A DNA stretch of 64,000 nucleotides, from contig JAWDGP010003399.1 in the NCBI GenBank assembly GCA_033675545.1, forward strand, positions 1,553,501 through 1,617,500, given 5' to 3'. Source of the stretch: Elysia crispata (lineage: Eukaryota; Mollusca; Gastropoda; Plakobranchidae). Of the stretch, positions 13,301-60,123 are shown in pieces. The translations under genes and the position numbers were made by a program. The notes beneath the pieces are model-generated. The model worked only from the letters and a program-made list of their open reading frames with translations. It was not told the origin of the DNA and made no database searches. How positions within the stretch are numbered: the first letter of the stretch is position 1; every line of letters begins with the position of its first letter.

Positions 13301-16300
13301 ATTTACCACAAAGCATAATTTATCAGCACAACAGTCATAGTCTTGACTTCTAACGAGTAACAAGCACTCTCCATTCCAACTACACCCATAGCTTCATCAA
13401 CACCTATCAAATCATCTGGTCAGCCACAAGAGAGATAAAAAACACCAATGATAAAATGTATTTCATTATTCGCCATTATCCCTTGTTTGGATATTTTAAC
13501 TCGATGGAGTAATGTACACTGTAGTAATAATTAAAAAGATTTATGTTTGGACCAAGCTCACAGACACAATTTTTGTGCTGAGGATGTGATTTTTGCGTGA
13601 ATGTTTAGAAAAATATTTTGTCTTATTGACAAAATTTTTTCAAGTTCTGTGGAGCCGATTGTCCGCTAGAGGTCACTTAATCATGTTAATTAGCTCAGTA
13701 ACCAGGTCATTTTTCAAACTTTTTAAATGACTGATATAAAAGCTTCTATCAAAGCTATTTTTATAATTTTTTTTAATGACAACTTTTTTTTATTATTTTT
13801 TTAATGAGTGAATGATCAAATGAAAAGATAATTAAATGAAGCTTCCAGATCATATTAAAATGAACTATTATGACAAAAGACTGTTGCATGCCAGCAGTGC
13901 GTCCGACCTTGACCTTGCATTGGGTGAATGATCCCAAACCCGTGACCTAGTTATCGCTTGACTGGGGCCAGTGCGCCGCAACTAAAGTATCACTAAAGTG
14001 ACGCCGTGAAGAACACCTCTGCATCAGATTTTTTTCTGTTTCTTATATTGAAAAGAGAGCTGAAAGAAATAAGATGCAAGGACGGAAAACACATTTCCGG
14101 TGCAGCAGAGGCGTGGTTGGAGGCCCGACCACTTGAGTTTTACCTTGATGGTCTTCTGGAAATCTTTTATTTTTACTCTTTTACAGTTATGGAGATTACA
14201 TATTGATCATCTCTTGTATATGGCTCTACTTAGTTAAAAGGAGATGAATAAAATATAATTGATTATTAGAACTGCATTAATTTCTATTTAGATCAAATCT
14301 ATACACAGCACTTTTGCTTGCTTTGATTGAAAACACATTAAGAACTGGAATGTAGATACATTAATGAGAGAGGTAACTAAGCATAAAACACAAAATCTCA
14401 TACAAACAAAAACAAAAATTTCAAGAGAAAATGAAAGCAACAAAATCAACATTATACTTACAGACCAAAATGCTAAAAAGTATTTTAGTGATGATACTGC
14501 AACATAAAAGCAGTAAAGAAGAGCATATCCCAGGAACAGGACAAAAAATTTGTAGTTGTGAAAGCCCACACAGTTGTTCACCCTAGGAAATAGATAAATA
14601 ATTTTAATTTTTCAAAAAGTTGTAATGTCGAAGTGCTGCAAAAGTTTATGCTGTATATTTGTATGATTGTAATCCATCATAGTCAAAAACAATTAAAAGA
14701 GCATGAGAATACTTCCTTTCAATTAAGCTAATTCAAATATTTGGTAATAGGCTCAGAGTCTGATCTTATGATCTGCTTTAAATTACACTGCTACAAATAG
14801 AAGGAACCCAAGACTTTTTTTCTCAGCATTCATCTCAGTAAAGGTAGCTACTCTTTTATTTGCCCCTCTTTTTGAAGTGTCCAGCCTCATATTTCACTGA
14901 TCAGTCTTTTAATCATGCAGTGCTGAGCTCTAGACTCTGGCCATAGCTGAGCCGCACACTGTATTTCATTGCAGCTTAGATTCATGAAACTAATTTTGCT
15001 CACAACTAAGCCATATAAAGGGAGTTTTTCAAACCTTCAAATGCCCTAAACAGGTGACCCTCCTTTCTATAGAATGATTTCTTTTCTCATTAGAAGCTTT
15101 GCAAACTTGCAGATCTTACAACTAAGTTATTGACAAATGGGACCAAATTAACTTTTTAATTGACACATGTAAGTGACCCTCCTCAAAACTGACTGAAATT
15201 TTTGTAACCATCTCTTGGGAGACCACTTTCATTGAGGGGTCTTGGAGCATACTCTCCTATAAAATTAAAAAAAAAACAACAACCCAAACACTGGTCCCAA
15301 ATACACCTTCCAATGGCTATTTTGAACTTTTTACCATCCAACAATGTCATACTTATTGTATTTAATACATACCTTTTATATAAACAAAAAAACCCCCCAA
15401 AAAAACAAACAAACTAATACACATTATTTCTGAAATACATAAATTTTTCAAGGCTAAAGATACCTAAAAAAAATTCTAGTCAACTTAGAACCCACATATA
15501 TCAAATCCAATTATAATTTATATGCGATTGGTTCCGTACATTATACTTGATAAAATGAAGGAATCAAGCTTTGTTACAGGCAATGAACAAATGGACTTAA
15601 AAGATTATGTCATTAAATGAGATAAAATTCTGTCTCTTCACAAAGCAGAAGTAAAGTTTTACAGCAATCTTTCTGATTTAGGGGAATCTCATATTTTTTT
15701 AACAAGTCAATAAATTTATTTCCAACTTACCAAGGACAATGATGGTCCATCTTAAGGACACAGCTGGAAAAGAGCATATAAATATTCCTCTTAGAGATCA
15801 GAATCTAAATATAATTTTGAAGACACTACTTATCTCTGATGATTACATTCATACTGTACTCTGAGAAAATACTTCTACTGTGGTATTAAAAGTTATCACA
15901 GACTTTCACAGACAAGCATCATTACTCCAATATATAATTGATTCAAATTTGAAGTCCCTTTTTATCCTCTTGCTCTAAATTTAAGTTGATGAAATTCATG
16001 GTAGCTGTTCTCAAGCAGTTCCATTGATGAACATTGTAATACTTTGAAAAAAAAAGTAAGAAGAACAGTAATTGTCCAAGAAAATTGGGAGGGAAAAAGG
16101 CAGATCATTTATTTAAAAAAATAGAGTTTCTTTATAAACTCTTTATTATGAAGTTCTCCTCAAGTAATGATATTTGGCTTTACATTTGTTTAGGTGCAAG
16201 ATAGCAGACATGTGGTTAAATTATTAATTAAACCGATTTTGTTTGACACAAGCTTACCATGAGCAGACTGAACAATGATGGCATCTATCAGGTTTGATGG

Positions 16301-19300
16301 TTTTGCACTTTTCACAATAACGTGGAACTGTAAGTGTAAAAGAGTAAATAAATAAATAATTGCAGTCACAAATACCAACATAGCAATCAACAAAATGTTG
16401 GTTTGATGTTTGTGATAAGTATTCATATCTCCTACAATAAAATTCAGAGAGTCATTTAGGAATGTTAAACAATTTAGAACAACTAATATACTAATATCAA
16501 AAATAGTGTTTGCATTTTGAAAGTGCTTCAGGCTTAAAATAAATCACTTTGATTTTCTGCTTCATAAAATACAAATTAAAAAAAAAAAAAAGAACGCCTA
16601 CCACATTCAATGAATCTTAACCAAGAACAAATCTTTAAAATAATTTGAACTGGATGGTCTTACCACTATAAATAAACAGCAACATACATCAATATACAAG
16701 AAAACAGGTACAAAGTACATGGTAAAACCTAAAAAAATTAATATATTATTTAAAATTGCCTAAGTTTAATCAAACATACACCCTGCAATGGTTCTGTTTT
16801 GAATTGGCAACTTTTTAGCCAAGCTTTCCAACTGTTGCTTTTGATTATTTTCATTTGTTTCTGACTCAAGACGCTGCCATTCTGTCTGATTCAAGTAAAA
16901 CTGAAATAGGTAAAAAAAAATAATATAAAGAATTAGGAATAAACACACAATAAAGGGAATTTTGCAGTCTATTCATGCATAGCAATAATTTTATAATGCT
17001 GACAGATTTCCTACTTGGTCCAAAGTTTTAAGAAAATAAGTTTTCATTAAATTAAAGGCTAACTCAAATATTTACAAAACTATCCTTCAAACATTGAAAA
17101 TGGTTAGAGTGCTGAATTAAAAACAAAAAATAAAACTAAAATCCAAATACTAATTTTAACAAAAAAAAAAAAAAAAGTCAAATACCTTTTTAGGTCTATA
17201 CAGTTATGACAAATTAAATATTAATACAATTTTAGCGTCAGGAAGCCCTTAATAAACCACTGCTCTAAAAATTAACATCCTTGAATGTGAAATGTACAAC
17301 ATCTGCCCCATTTAAACTGAGTAAAATACATTTCTTAATTCCTTCGCAATTCAGAACTGATCCTTGACTCGAAAAGATTTCACCTTTAGTTTGACCATGG
17401 CAGAGGTTCTGTTTTGGAAAAAGTGGGCTTACCAAATAAAAAAAAAGCACATAAGGGCTTTATTTTACATAAAATTTATACCTCTTTAGGTGGTCCTCTG
17501 ATTTTTGCAAATATTGTCTGATAATAGGACCACACAAATAGAATCAGGATTGGGTGATAGAGCAGGAGAAAGATAGCTGAAAATGATACAAAAGAGAGTT
17601 GAGCATTAATACCCATGTTAAAAAGCTGAACTTAATTAACAACATATGATTACATTTACATAATTATACTATATAAGAGCTTCCAGTCACTGGGCTGATA
17701 AATATCCAGATGATTTGGGGGGTAAGGTACCCTATATTAATGGATAGAAAAAATATGATCTTAAAATTCAATTTCAATTTTCCATCATGGCTTCTTTCTG
17801 GTCCCTTTTTAATTTGTGCAACAACTACAAAAGATTAATGCAGAGAAATTTCTCAAAGCAGAATGAAGGTTACACCTTTGACTATGTTTTGACTCTTTTC
17901 AAAGCCTAAAGAAATCGGACAAAAACATGAAATTTACACATCCTTGATAAAAATGAATTTTTGCACACATTAAGATCCTGGAGTCTTCACTTTTTTCTCT
18001 AATTTGAAAAATGAACAAAAAAGATATATTGAAATAAAAAAAAATGATATCTTTGGTTGTATTATTCAGCTCTGTTACTCTGGCTATTACAATCATGTAA
18101 TAAGAGCAAAATATGAATAGGGAATAATAACGCCCTTTTTAAGGCTATATTTAGCCCAATTCCTGATTAACTTTGTGATCTGTTTTTTTTTATCAGCTTC
18201 TTTTTTTAATAATAAATAAAAAAAAATTACAAATTGCTGTTCTACAGACTCAATTATTTGTGGGTTATGAGGCAGTCCATATAAATAATCCTACAATAGC
18301 CTAACTTTGAACTTTATGGGCTATAGATAAGATGGGTACTCTGCAGTAATTATAAAGTTTCTTCTTTTTTGTTCATTGCACTTTTAACTTTGCTGAGAGA
18401 AGGTTTTAAAATTATAATAATCCCAAAATCAAGAACTTAAAATTAGGAGTACTGGTAACCTGATCATAAAAAATCTGAACAACTGCTTTGCAAATATTCT
18501 TCAAATTAATTCCTTTCACATGAAATGAGGATATTGAATAGTTAAAAAAAATGTTTTCAACCCTTCATTATGAGATTTCCTCAAATTAATTCAAGCAACA
18601 CTCAGCAGCTAATATATAAAAAGTGGGTCGACAGAAAAACCAGCAAACCTGGAACTTATTTTGAGATAAAAAATATATATTATCCTTTAAATGCAAAGCT
18701 ACAATGAAATATTATTTTACTTAGAATACTCACCTGATTCATAGATTGTGTCAGCTGTCACTGAAATTAAAATAATGCAAGAACATGAATCTCTGGTGAT
18801 GAACATGCTCTTTGACAATTACTTGTTCATTTGAAAATAGATTAGCCCCTATTCATGTATATCAAGGACATTAAATCACAGCAAAATTTTGAATAACTTC
18901 ATGTTTTTCACAAGGAAAAGACAAAACTAGAAGAAAAAAAGCAGTCTTAAATTTGAAACCTTACTAAGAACAAATGTAATTTGTACATTTTGTTTTACTT
19001 CCCTCTCTTTCAAAATCACTGATGAAATCTCTATGGGACACAAGCATGTGTTTGAATCAATAGACAGAACAATGCAAGACATTCAAAAAAATTCATCGCC
19101 ATTTGGAGGACTGACTGTACTTTTGGCTGGTGACTGGAGACAAATTTTACCAGTTGTCCGACTTGGATCCAGGCCTGATATTGTGGAGGCCACGCTGAAA
19201 TCTTCATATCTCTGGCAAATTGTCACAAGATTGAAGATGACAAAACATGAGGGCAAAGCTACAAGGAGAGTCTCCACAATTTGCAGATTTTCTTCTTAGC

Positions 19301-20509
19301 ATTGGAGATGGTAAAGAAGAACAGCACAAAGACAACGGTAATTTTTTCATCAAACTTCCAGATGACATGACACTAGAAAATGAAACAGAGCTTCTGGACT
19401 TTGTTTTTGGAGCTATTGAGAACAAGTACGCAGACTCAGCTTGGCTAGCATCACGGTCAATCATTTGTCCTACCAACAATGAAGTAGATAGCATCAACAA
19501 CACCATCATGAACACATTTCCTGGAGATGTCAAAGTGTACAGTAGCAATGATTCTGTGGAAGAAAATGAACACCAGTACCCCATAGAGTTTCTAAACACG
19601 CTGTGCCCCTAAGGAATGCAGCCTCACATATTACAGGTAAAAAAGCACAGCATCATCATGCTGTTGCATAATCTGGACCCAGTAAATGGCCACTGCAACA
19701 GAACACAATATGTCATTGAACATCTACATGACCACATCATTGATGCGACTATAGCCTGTGGACCCCATGCTGGAAAGCGAGTTCCCAGAATCCCTCCCAA
19801 TAATCCCCTCAGACAACATTTTCCCCTTCAACATGAAAAGAAAGCAATTTCCTGTTCAACCTGCCTTTGCCATCACTGCTAATAAAGCTCAGGGTCAAAC
19901 TCTATCACATGGGCAACTCTATGTTGCCATGAGTCGTGTTGGCTCAAAAGACAGCCTTAAAATCTATTCCATCCATGAAGTATATATACCAGCAATGTGG
20001 TTTACAAAGAAGTCCTGCATCAGTGTGCAAGGTTTACACAAGCCATACTATGATATTATTGTACCGTTCGTATAACGGGTTCTGTACTTGTACAATCTAT
20101 CCCGGAACCACAACATTGCGGTATTACCAGATCTAGATCTAGTTACACTTACAACACCTTTAAATACTGAATTCTAGCTAATATGGATTCACAACTGAAA
20201 CGTTTAGATGATGAAACAAGTGTTTGCACGTATAGCTTTTCCCTTAAATTCTCTAATCTATACAGATTTTCCCCCATCTCCCTTTGAGATTACATAATGA
20301 TAAAACCAGAATCGTTTACAGACACATTCACCATCTAGAAACAATAGTCTCGTTTGAACAAAGAGCCACATATCATTCGATTTATACTCACATATACACA
20401 TTTGGATAACATATGCATAATATGACCATGCAATTATAGCTGAGATAAAGACCACTGGGGTCCATTTCATCGCCCTACAACACATCATACAGCACCGAGG
20501 AGGTGCCAT
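1180..20509 (-). CDS. ZDHHC2/15/20: Palmitoyltransferase, ZDHHC2/15/20 group (whole gene, 11 exons plus one alternative exon)
   Basis: The gene encodes a four-pass membrane protein S-acyltransferase that attaches palmitate to cysteines of membrane-associated proteins, acting in the Golgi, endosome or plasma membrane. Eleven exons join in consistent phase into 326 codons; the alternative exon 10b gives 362 codons. The order is TM1 (about residues 15-37), TM2 (49-71), a cysteine-rich zinc-binding domain (from about 124) with the DHHC core and catalytic Cys at about 153, TM3 (163-190), TM4 (206-228), a TTxE-like STLE motif, and the NxxxVFGD (PaCCT-type) motif. Length fits human ZDHHC15 (337) and ZDHHC2 (367). 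The start has an in-frame TGA seven codons upstream and the context CAAGATGG. The subfamily is not resolved: the core fits ZDHHC2/15/20 equally. All DHHC and zinc-ligand residues are intact, so the enzyme is probably active. Confidence 0.95.
1333..4885 (-). other. ZDHHC intron 10, no gene seen
   Basis: AT-rich intron. It contains a C-run and a G-run about 20 bases apart (1,907-1,957), a small (TA)n at 2,582-2,597 and a GA/CA-rich patch at 3,950-4,030. A possible splice-flanked 25-nt segment near 3,897 does not fit any phase. Confidence 0.6.
4886..4983 (-). CDS. ZDHHC2/15/20: ZDHHC exon 10a
   Basis: The exon encodes [20 protein letters not shown] and ends RWMEEGDQ. The donor is GTATGG and the exon ends in phase 1. 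The [16 protein letters not shown] stretch resembles the SQNPLLANEETWED region of ZDHHC15. Exons 10a and 10b look like a tandem duplication used as alternatives. Confidence 0.88.
6931..7021 (-). CDS. ZDHHC2/15/20: ZDHHC alternative exon 10b
   Basis: Behind a good acceptor (TGTTCTGCAG) the phase-2 reading gives [19 protein letters not shown]. This repeats the GDG-x-x-(F/Y)P-x-R signature carried by exon 10a, and by LGDGCSFPTR in vertebrate ZDHHC2. With the donor GTATGC it ends in phase 0, so the last exon would be read as NPALRTKEW. The similarity to exon 10a and to the family is seen directly; its use in mRNA is inference. Confidence 0.72.
7022..8803 (-). other. ZDHHC intron 9 (upper part)
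   Basis: I see no coding signal between exon 9 and exon 10b. A C-run followed by A-rich sequence sits at 8,097-8,150. The stretch between exons 10b and 10a (4,984-6,930) is likewise plain AT-rich sequence. Confidence 0.6.
8804..8930 (-). CDS. ZDHHC2/15/20: ZDHHC exon 9: C-terminal conserved block
   Basis: The exon encodes [20 protein letters not shown], then [18 protein letters not shown]. The NxxxVFGD string is the conserved C-terminal (PaCCT-type) motif. It ends in phase 2 and can be joined to either version of exon 10. Confidence 0.95.
9565..9697 (-). CDS. ZDHHC2/15/20: ZDHHC exon 8: TM4 and the TTxE-like motif
   Basis: A glycine-rich GGGGHSTG loop opens the exon. [20 protein letters not shown] then forms TM4, followed by HNRSTLE, the TTxE equivalent, whose Glu is split across the intron. 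The GGGG loop is not something I recall from vertebrate homologues. Confidence 0.93.
11967..12541. repeat. Tandem repeat, about 198-bp unit, about 2.9 copies
   Basis: The segment starting TCTATTGTGTC-ACTTAAT and running through GACAATTACAGACAAA, CAACGGTTTTCAA and TTTGTCTTTCTGATTTAACA to CTACCATTATACC recurs at 11,967, 12,165 and 12,362. Copies differ by scattered substitutions and small indels, so the array is not newly formed. It lies in ZDHHC intron 7. Confidence 0.9.
12840..13470 (+). mobile_element. Possible unidentified element fragment (A/C-rich, T-poor strand)
   Basis: The stretch has a base composition unlike its surroundings (many CACA and GACA steps) and an 81-codon open frame from 13,053 ([20 protein letters not shown]) that matches nothing I know. 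It could be the leader and start of a retroelement reading frame, but no reverse transcriptase or terminal repeat was seen. Confidence 0.25.
13885..14005 (-). mobile_element. Possible decayed tRNA-derived SINE head
   Basis: Read on the minus strand, GCGGCGCACTGG is followed about 35 bases later by AGGTCACGGGTTTGGGATC. This resembles a degenerate tRNA B box (GGTTCGANNCC context) of invertebrate SINEs. The GC content is well above the flanks. The A-box match is poor. Confidence 0.3.
14462..14582 (-). CDS. ZDHHC2/15/20: ZDHHC exon 7: end of DHHC domain and TM3
   Basis: The exon encodes [20 protein letters not shown] and the rest of TM3, ending FLAFWS. The NNCVGF zinc ligand and the NYKFF motif are family-typical. 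It ends in phase 0. Confidence 0.95.
15731..15763 (-). CDS. ZDHHC2/15/20: ZDHHC exon 6: catalytic DHHC exon (33 nt)
   Basis: This very short exon encodes [12 protein letters not shown]. It contains the catalytic Asp-His-His-Cys; the cysteine is at about residue 153 and forms the acyl-enzyme intermediate. Skipping it would keep the frame but remove the active site. Confidence 0.95.
16258..16327 (-). CDS. ZDHHC2/15/20: ZDHHC exon 5: first half of the DHHC cysteine-rich domain
   Basis: The exon encodes [20 protein letters not shown] and then C-S, supplying the zinc ligands C-x2-C, C-H-H-C and the conserved IKPDR that precede the catalytic motif. Phase is 1 in, 2 out. Confidence 0.95.
16780..16900 (-). 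CDS. ZDHHC2/15/20: ZDHHC exon 4: linker before the cysteine-rich domain
   Basis: The exon encodes [13 protein letters not shown] and ends [10 protein letters not shown], which aligns with the FHLSYAEKDLLE to LPIYTRTMSG stretch of ZDHHC2. The donor GTATGT was chosen over the adjacent GTGTAT because only it keeps the next exon (PRYCEKC) in frame. Confidence 0.9.
17482..17576 (-). CDS. ZDHHC2/15/20: ZDHHC exon 3: TM2
   Basis: The exon encodes the second membrane helix, with the family hallmark [10 protein letters not shown] followed by the cytosolic PPKE turn (vertebrate SPSKEF). Phase is 1 in, 0 out. Confidence 0.92.
18734..18760 (-). CDS. ZDHHC2/15/20: ZDHHC exon 2: 27-nt microexon
   Basis: The 27-nt exon lies between a TTTCAG acceptor and a GTGAGT donor and encodes LTADTIYES in phase 1-1. 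It replaces the luminal loop VSMENTGEQ of vertebrate ZDHHC2 with exactly the same length, so skipping it would shorten the TM1-TM2 loop without changing the frame. Confidence 0.85.
19005..20150 (+). mobile_element. Helitron fragment: C-terminal PIF1-type helicase, decayed
   Basis: The translated pieces carry helicase motifs in order: [10 protein letters not shown] (motif II), [18 protein letters not shown] (motif III), then [20 protein letters not shown] (motifs V-VI). These are typical of the helicase part of Helitron Rep proteins, which move DNA by rolling-circle replication. The Walker A motif, the earlier helicase and the Rep nuclease are missing, so it is 5'-truncated. The frame changes about three times (near 19,250, 19,610 and 19,790). 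A short hairpin (CCGTT-AACGG at 20,064-20,078) lies just after the coding part, where Helitrons carry their 3' hairpin, but no clean CTRR end was found. It sits in ZDHHC intron 1 on the opposite strand. Confidence 0.88.
20392..20509 (-). CDS. ZDHHC2/15/20: ZDHHC exon 1: start codon and TM1
   Basis: The exon begins [16 protein letters not shown] and runs through the first membrane helix, containing [12 protein letters not shown], which matches the family pattern WSYYAY-IQLCI. The donor is GTGAGT and the exon ends in phase 1. Four cysteines sit just before the helix. They are possible acylation sites, but that is inference. Confidence 0.93.
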
Positions 20510-23323
20510 CTTGGTATTGTGATCTTCTCAGCAAAACAAACTTATTTTTAGACTTTCACCGAGACTAAGAAGTAGAGCTCTACGTCATAGAACTTCGTGG
20601 GTTAAAAAGAAATTTTAAGCTTAAGTAAAATAATAAATTTATCAAAACTTTCAAAAACATCAGGAATGTTTATTGAAATAGGATGATCTAGTATTTTATT
20701 ATTAAATGGACAAAAAAAAATCATTACCATAAAATATTGTAATGTCATTCCGCAGTTTACCACCCCAGCAACAATATTGTGTACAGTATGGCGGATAGCA
20801 AAGTAACAGTAAAGCGAGTTCAGTTACGGTTACACCATTAACTTGAACGAAGCTATCATGATGTCATAAAATGGAGACAAATATCTTTTGAACCTTAAGA
20901 TATGTGAGTAAATTTTAAATATATGCAAAATCTTTACTTTGAAAAATCATTAGATTAGACATAGATCTAAATTCTAGATTTAAGATTTAGAGTGTAGTAG
21001 ATTATGCCCGAATGCGAAGTCTAAAAACCCACCCTAACCTATCAAGATTGTTTTGACTCGAAGTCTGATGATTTGTAAACTATTAAAATTAGTGTGATAT
21101 TGCATTATAAATTATTCTTTTCAAATGCCAACCGATGAGCTTTCCTCTTTTACCCCAAATTCAAATAAGCTGACAGGGTAGCATTACATACACGACTAGG
21201 CCTATGCAATAGTTTGTCTCAAAATAAGAAAGTTTTTGCAACATTTATTTGCAGATCCAATAAGGGTGTTTCATCTAGGCCCTTTTACTGTCCTATGTTT
21301 GTTAATTAATCTCACCTTAACTAATCATGGTCACACCATGTATTTGTTGTTTTTTCAATCGTATGCGTTACATTAAATGAAATGTTTAACAATGTTAAAC
21401 CAGTCATTGACATTCTGGATTTTGTCCTAAGACATCATAATTATAAAAAGGTGTGTTTGCAAATGACATGTTAATGTTTTATTAGATTATTACATTAACC
21501 TTTAGAAAAGCCTTTTAAATACTGATTAAGAATAGCTTCTGTAGGTCTATACACACCAAAGAGAAATCTGAGGTGGAGATGCCTGTCCATGTGTCATCAA
21601 GTTTTGCCTGCTGTCTATTTTAAACTAGAAAATCAATTTTGATACCAATTTTAGGTATTTAGAATTGAGGTGACTGACAAAAGAGTTAAAACTACTCAGA
21701 AATAATAATAATAGTAATAAAAAAGATTGTGTTTTAGCCTTTGTGAAAACCTAGTGGTAACCAGAGCAGAGACTTGAGTTTGATAAACCTTCACTTTGGA
21801 TATAACCTGGTAAGTGTTTCAACTCCAAATGTAAATTTTAAAGTTAATGTGTATCATGTAATTGTAGCTTACAAATGTACTACCAAGTACCAAGTTATAA
21901 TCTGTAAAAAAAAAAAAAAACGTAAAAAAACCGACAACATCATTTTTAACAATTTTTACCAATTTTGAATCTGTAGCATCATGTACTTAAAAGTTGGATA
22001 TTTCTTAGGTTCATTTTGTAATGTAATTTTCCTCTCTCTCTTTCTTTTTTTTTAATTTTCTTTTTTTCTTACTTTAAATCAACAACACAATTTACAATGA
22101 AGCACATAAAGCAAACAAAAAAACAAACTGTTAAATGAGGGAAACAAAATGCAAGATGAATCTTAACATAATATTGAAAATTACAGAAAACAGTCATGTT
22201 GAAAACAAGGAATGTGAGAACATCTTTTTTGTTCAAGGGTTGTACAAGTGGAAAGGCTTATTTACTGTTTCAGATCTTTTGGGTGTTAAAACAATGGGAT
22301 CTTGAGACAAAGAGACTAGATCTAGTTTTTTGGGAGGCCAACCAAAGAATATAATGGATGGAGCTGCATTGTATATGTTAAACTCGTCTAAACCACAAAG
22401 TATGCACTGTTACAGAAACAAGTGGGTGAGGGAGAGAGCAGTAATACTAATTAAACAAGTTCCTAGCAGCAGAATTTTTTTTTCTGTGTGGACTGCAGAG
22501 GCATACAAGCAGGGACTTTGCAACACCATGCCTTTGCTTTGCTCAAATCTTCCCCTCCCTCTTCCCCCCCCCCCCCCAACCCTTGGCTTTGACTCTTAAG
22601 CCCACCGTAAGAAGCCTAATCCAGTCTCCATGCGTTGGACAATACACATAATGTCCCATGTAAGAAAAAAGCTAGGCGGGAACATATGATCCTATGTAAG
22701 AGCTGTGTTAGGTAGGAACAGGTTTCCTTACCCTTGCACTAACTATATGTAAAATAAATGTGCATCTTCATGGAAGACTGAACAAATCAATGATAAGGAA
22801 ACCAACAAGGAAGTCTTCTTATTTCTGCCACTGAATATCACTTTTTTGTTTGTCATAAAATGATAATAGTAGTGACAGGAGTCTTCATTGCCTGGAAGTC
22901 TGAGGTTTAAATTTGTGCAGTACAATAGGTGATGTGTCAAGTAATAGAGAGATACTCTTTAAACACAGTGTCATTCTTATTCAGGTTGAAATCAGAATTC
23001 TTAAATGGAATATCTTTTCAGTATGCGAGAGTATTGCTCTGTTTTCAAAAACCATGTTACTCCATTGTACTTTTAGATAGGGTTGATAATTACCTGTGAG
23101 AGAATTTTGTAAAGTACTCTGAGTACTTAGATAAAGAAATTAGTGATAAATGTCTAAGTTGATTTTTTAATTAAAAAAAAAAAAACAGCCACAATTTTGC
23201 CAAGAGTGAGAACAACAGAAGATTTAGAGGAAGAAGAATGCCGCTGATTTCCAGAAAATCTTCAATTGTTATTATGCTTTCAATACTCTTGTTTGAGAAA
23301 TTTAAGTTGCAATTCTGCTACTT

Positions 23324-23415
<92 letters not shown>

Positions 23416-23431
23416 GCTGCTACTGCTACTG

Positions 23432-23469
<38 letters not shown>

Positions 23470-24179
23470 ACTACTGCTACTACTACTAATAATAATACTC
23501 GTCTTGATCTCATCATCATCATCACCAAAAAGAAGAAGACGAAGAAGAAGAAGAAGAAGAAGAAGAAGAAGAAGAAGAAGAAGAAGAAGAAGAAGAAGAA
23601 GAAGAAGAAGAAGAAGAAGATTAACAACAATCTTAATTTTTAATCACTTATTAAAGACATCTTTGTGCATCTCTCCTTGCGCTGTTTTTTTCTTCTCCCC
23701 TCTTCTCCGTTGTAAAATCTCAAGACTTTTCGCTGGTATCACTGTGATTAAAAAAATTGCACGTAAAAACCTATTCATCAACAAAGTCTTCACTTAACTT
23801 GTGAATTAATCTGTCATTGTCATCGCCAGCTCAGACCAATACACTAAACTTTTGACGTTATAAGAAAACATGCGTTTTTTGGCCTTATCTACTCAGTCAA
23901 CCACTTGTCCTGTCTGTTTAAGCTTTTGCTATTTCATTTCATCTTTTTGTCATGCCTTTAATCACCTATTGATGAAGCGACAATACGTTGTTTTTTTTTT
24001 TACTTCCCCTCCCCCCCCACCCCTTTCTTTTTTGTATACTTTATTTTAACGATCTCCCTATCCCCTTTTTTGTCCTTTAAATTAAGTTGGTAACCAATTT
24101 TACAATAAATGATTTACAGGTGTTTTGACGTTCATCTTAACTGGAGAGATAAAACAACATTCTTTGAAAAGTAGTTAGC
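20510..24179. other. Intergenic region between two divergent genes
   Basis: About 3.7 kb separates the ZDHHC and VWA3B start codons. It must hold both promoters unless unseen upstream exons exist. I see no convincing TATA or initiator pair. Notable contents are a C-run at 22,564-22,578, the triplet cluster at 23,324-23,620 and a C-run at 24,010. Confidence 0.7.
23324..23620. repeat. Triplet-repeat cluster: (CTA)n, (CTG)n, (AAG)n
   Basis: About 90 bases of pure CTA repeat run into mixed CTG/CTA and then a block of consecutive CTG units (about 23,413-23,468), more CTA, a short AAT/ATC spacer, and about 90 bases of nearly pure AAG repeat ending at 23,620. Confidence 0.97.

Positions 24180-60123
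<35,944 letters not shown>

Larger units (their letters stand above)
14583..17481 (-). other. Introns 3 to 6 of the ZDHHC gene
   Basis: Apart from exons 4-6 described separately, these introns (about 0.5-1.1 kb each) are AT-rich, with A-runs, and show no repeat family or gene that I recognise. Confidence 0.5.

Noticed and set aside
20064-20078. Hairpin taken as a definite Helitron 3' terminus
   Set aside because: The expected CTRR end with a following T at the right distance was not found, so the boundary stays open.
23238-23797. Long open frames of homopolymeric amino acids (Tyr, Thr, Ala, Arg, Lys)
   Set aside because: They are translations of the triplet repeats in every frame and have no other coding support.
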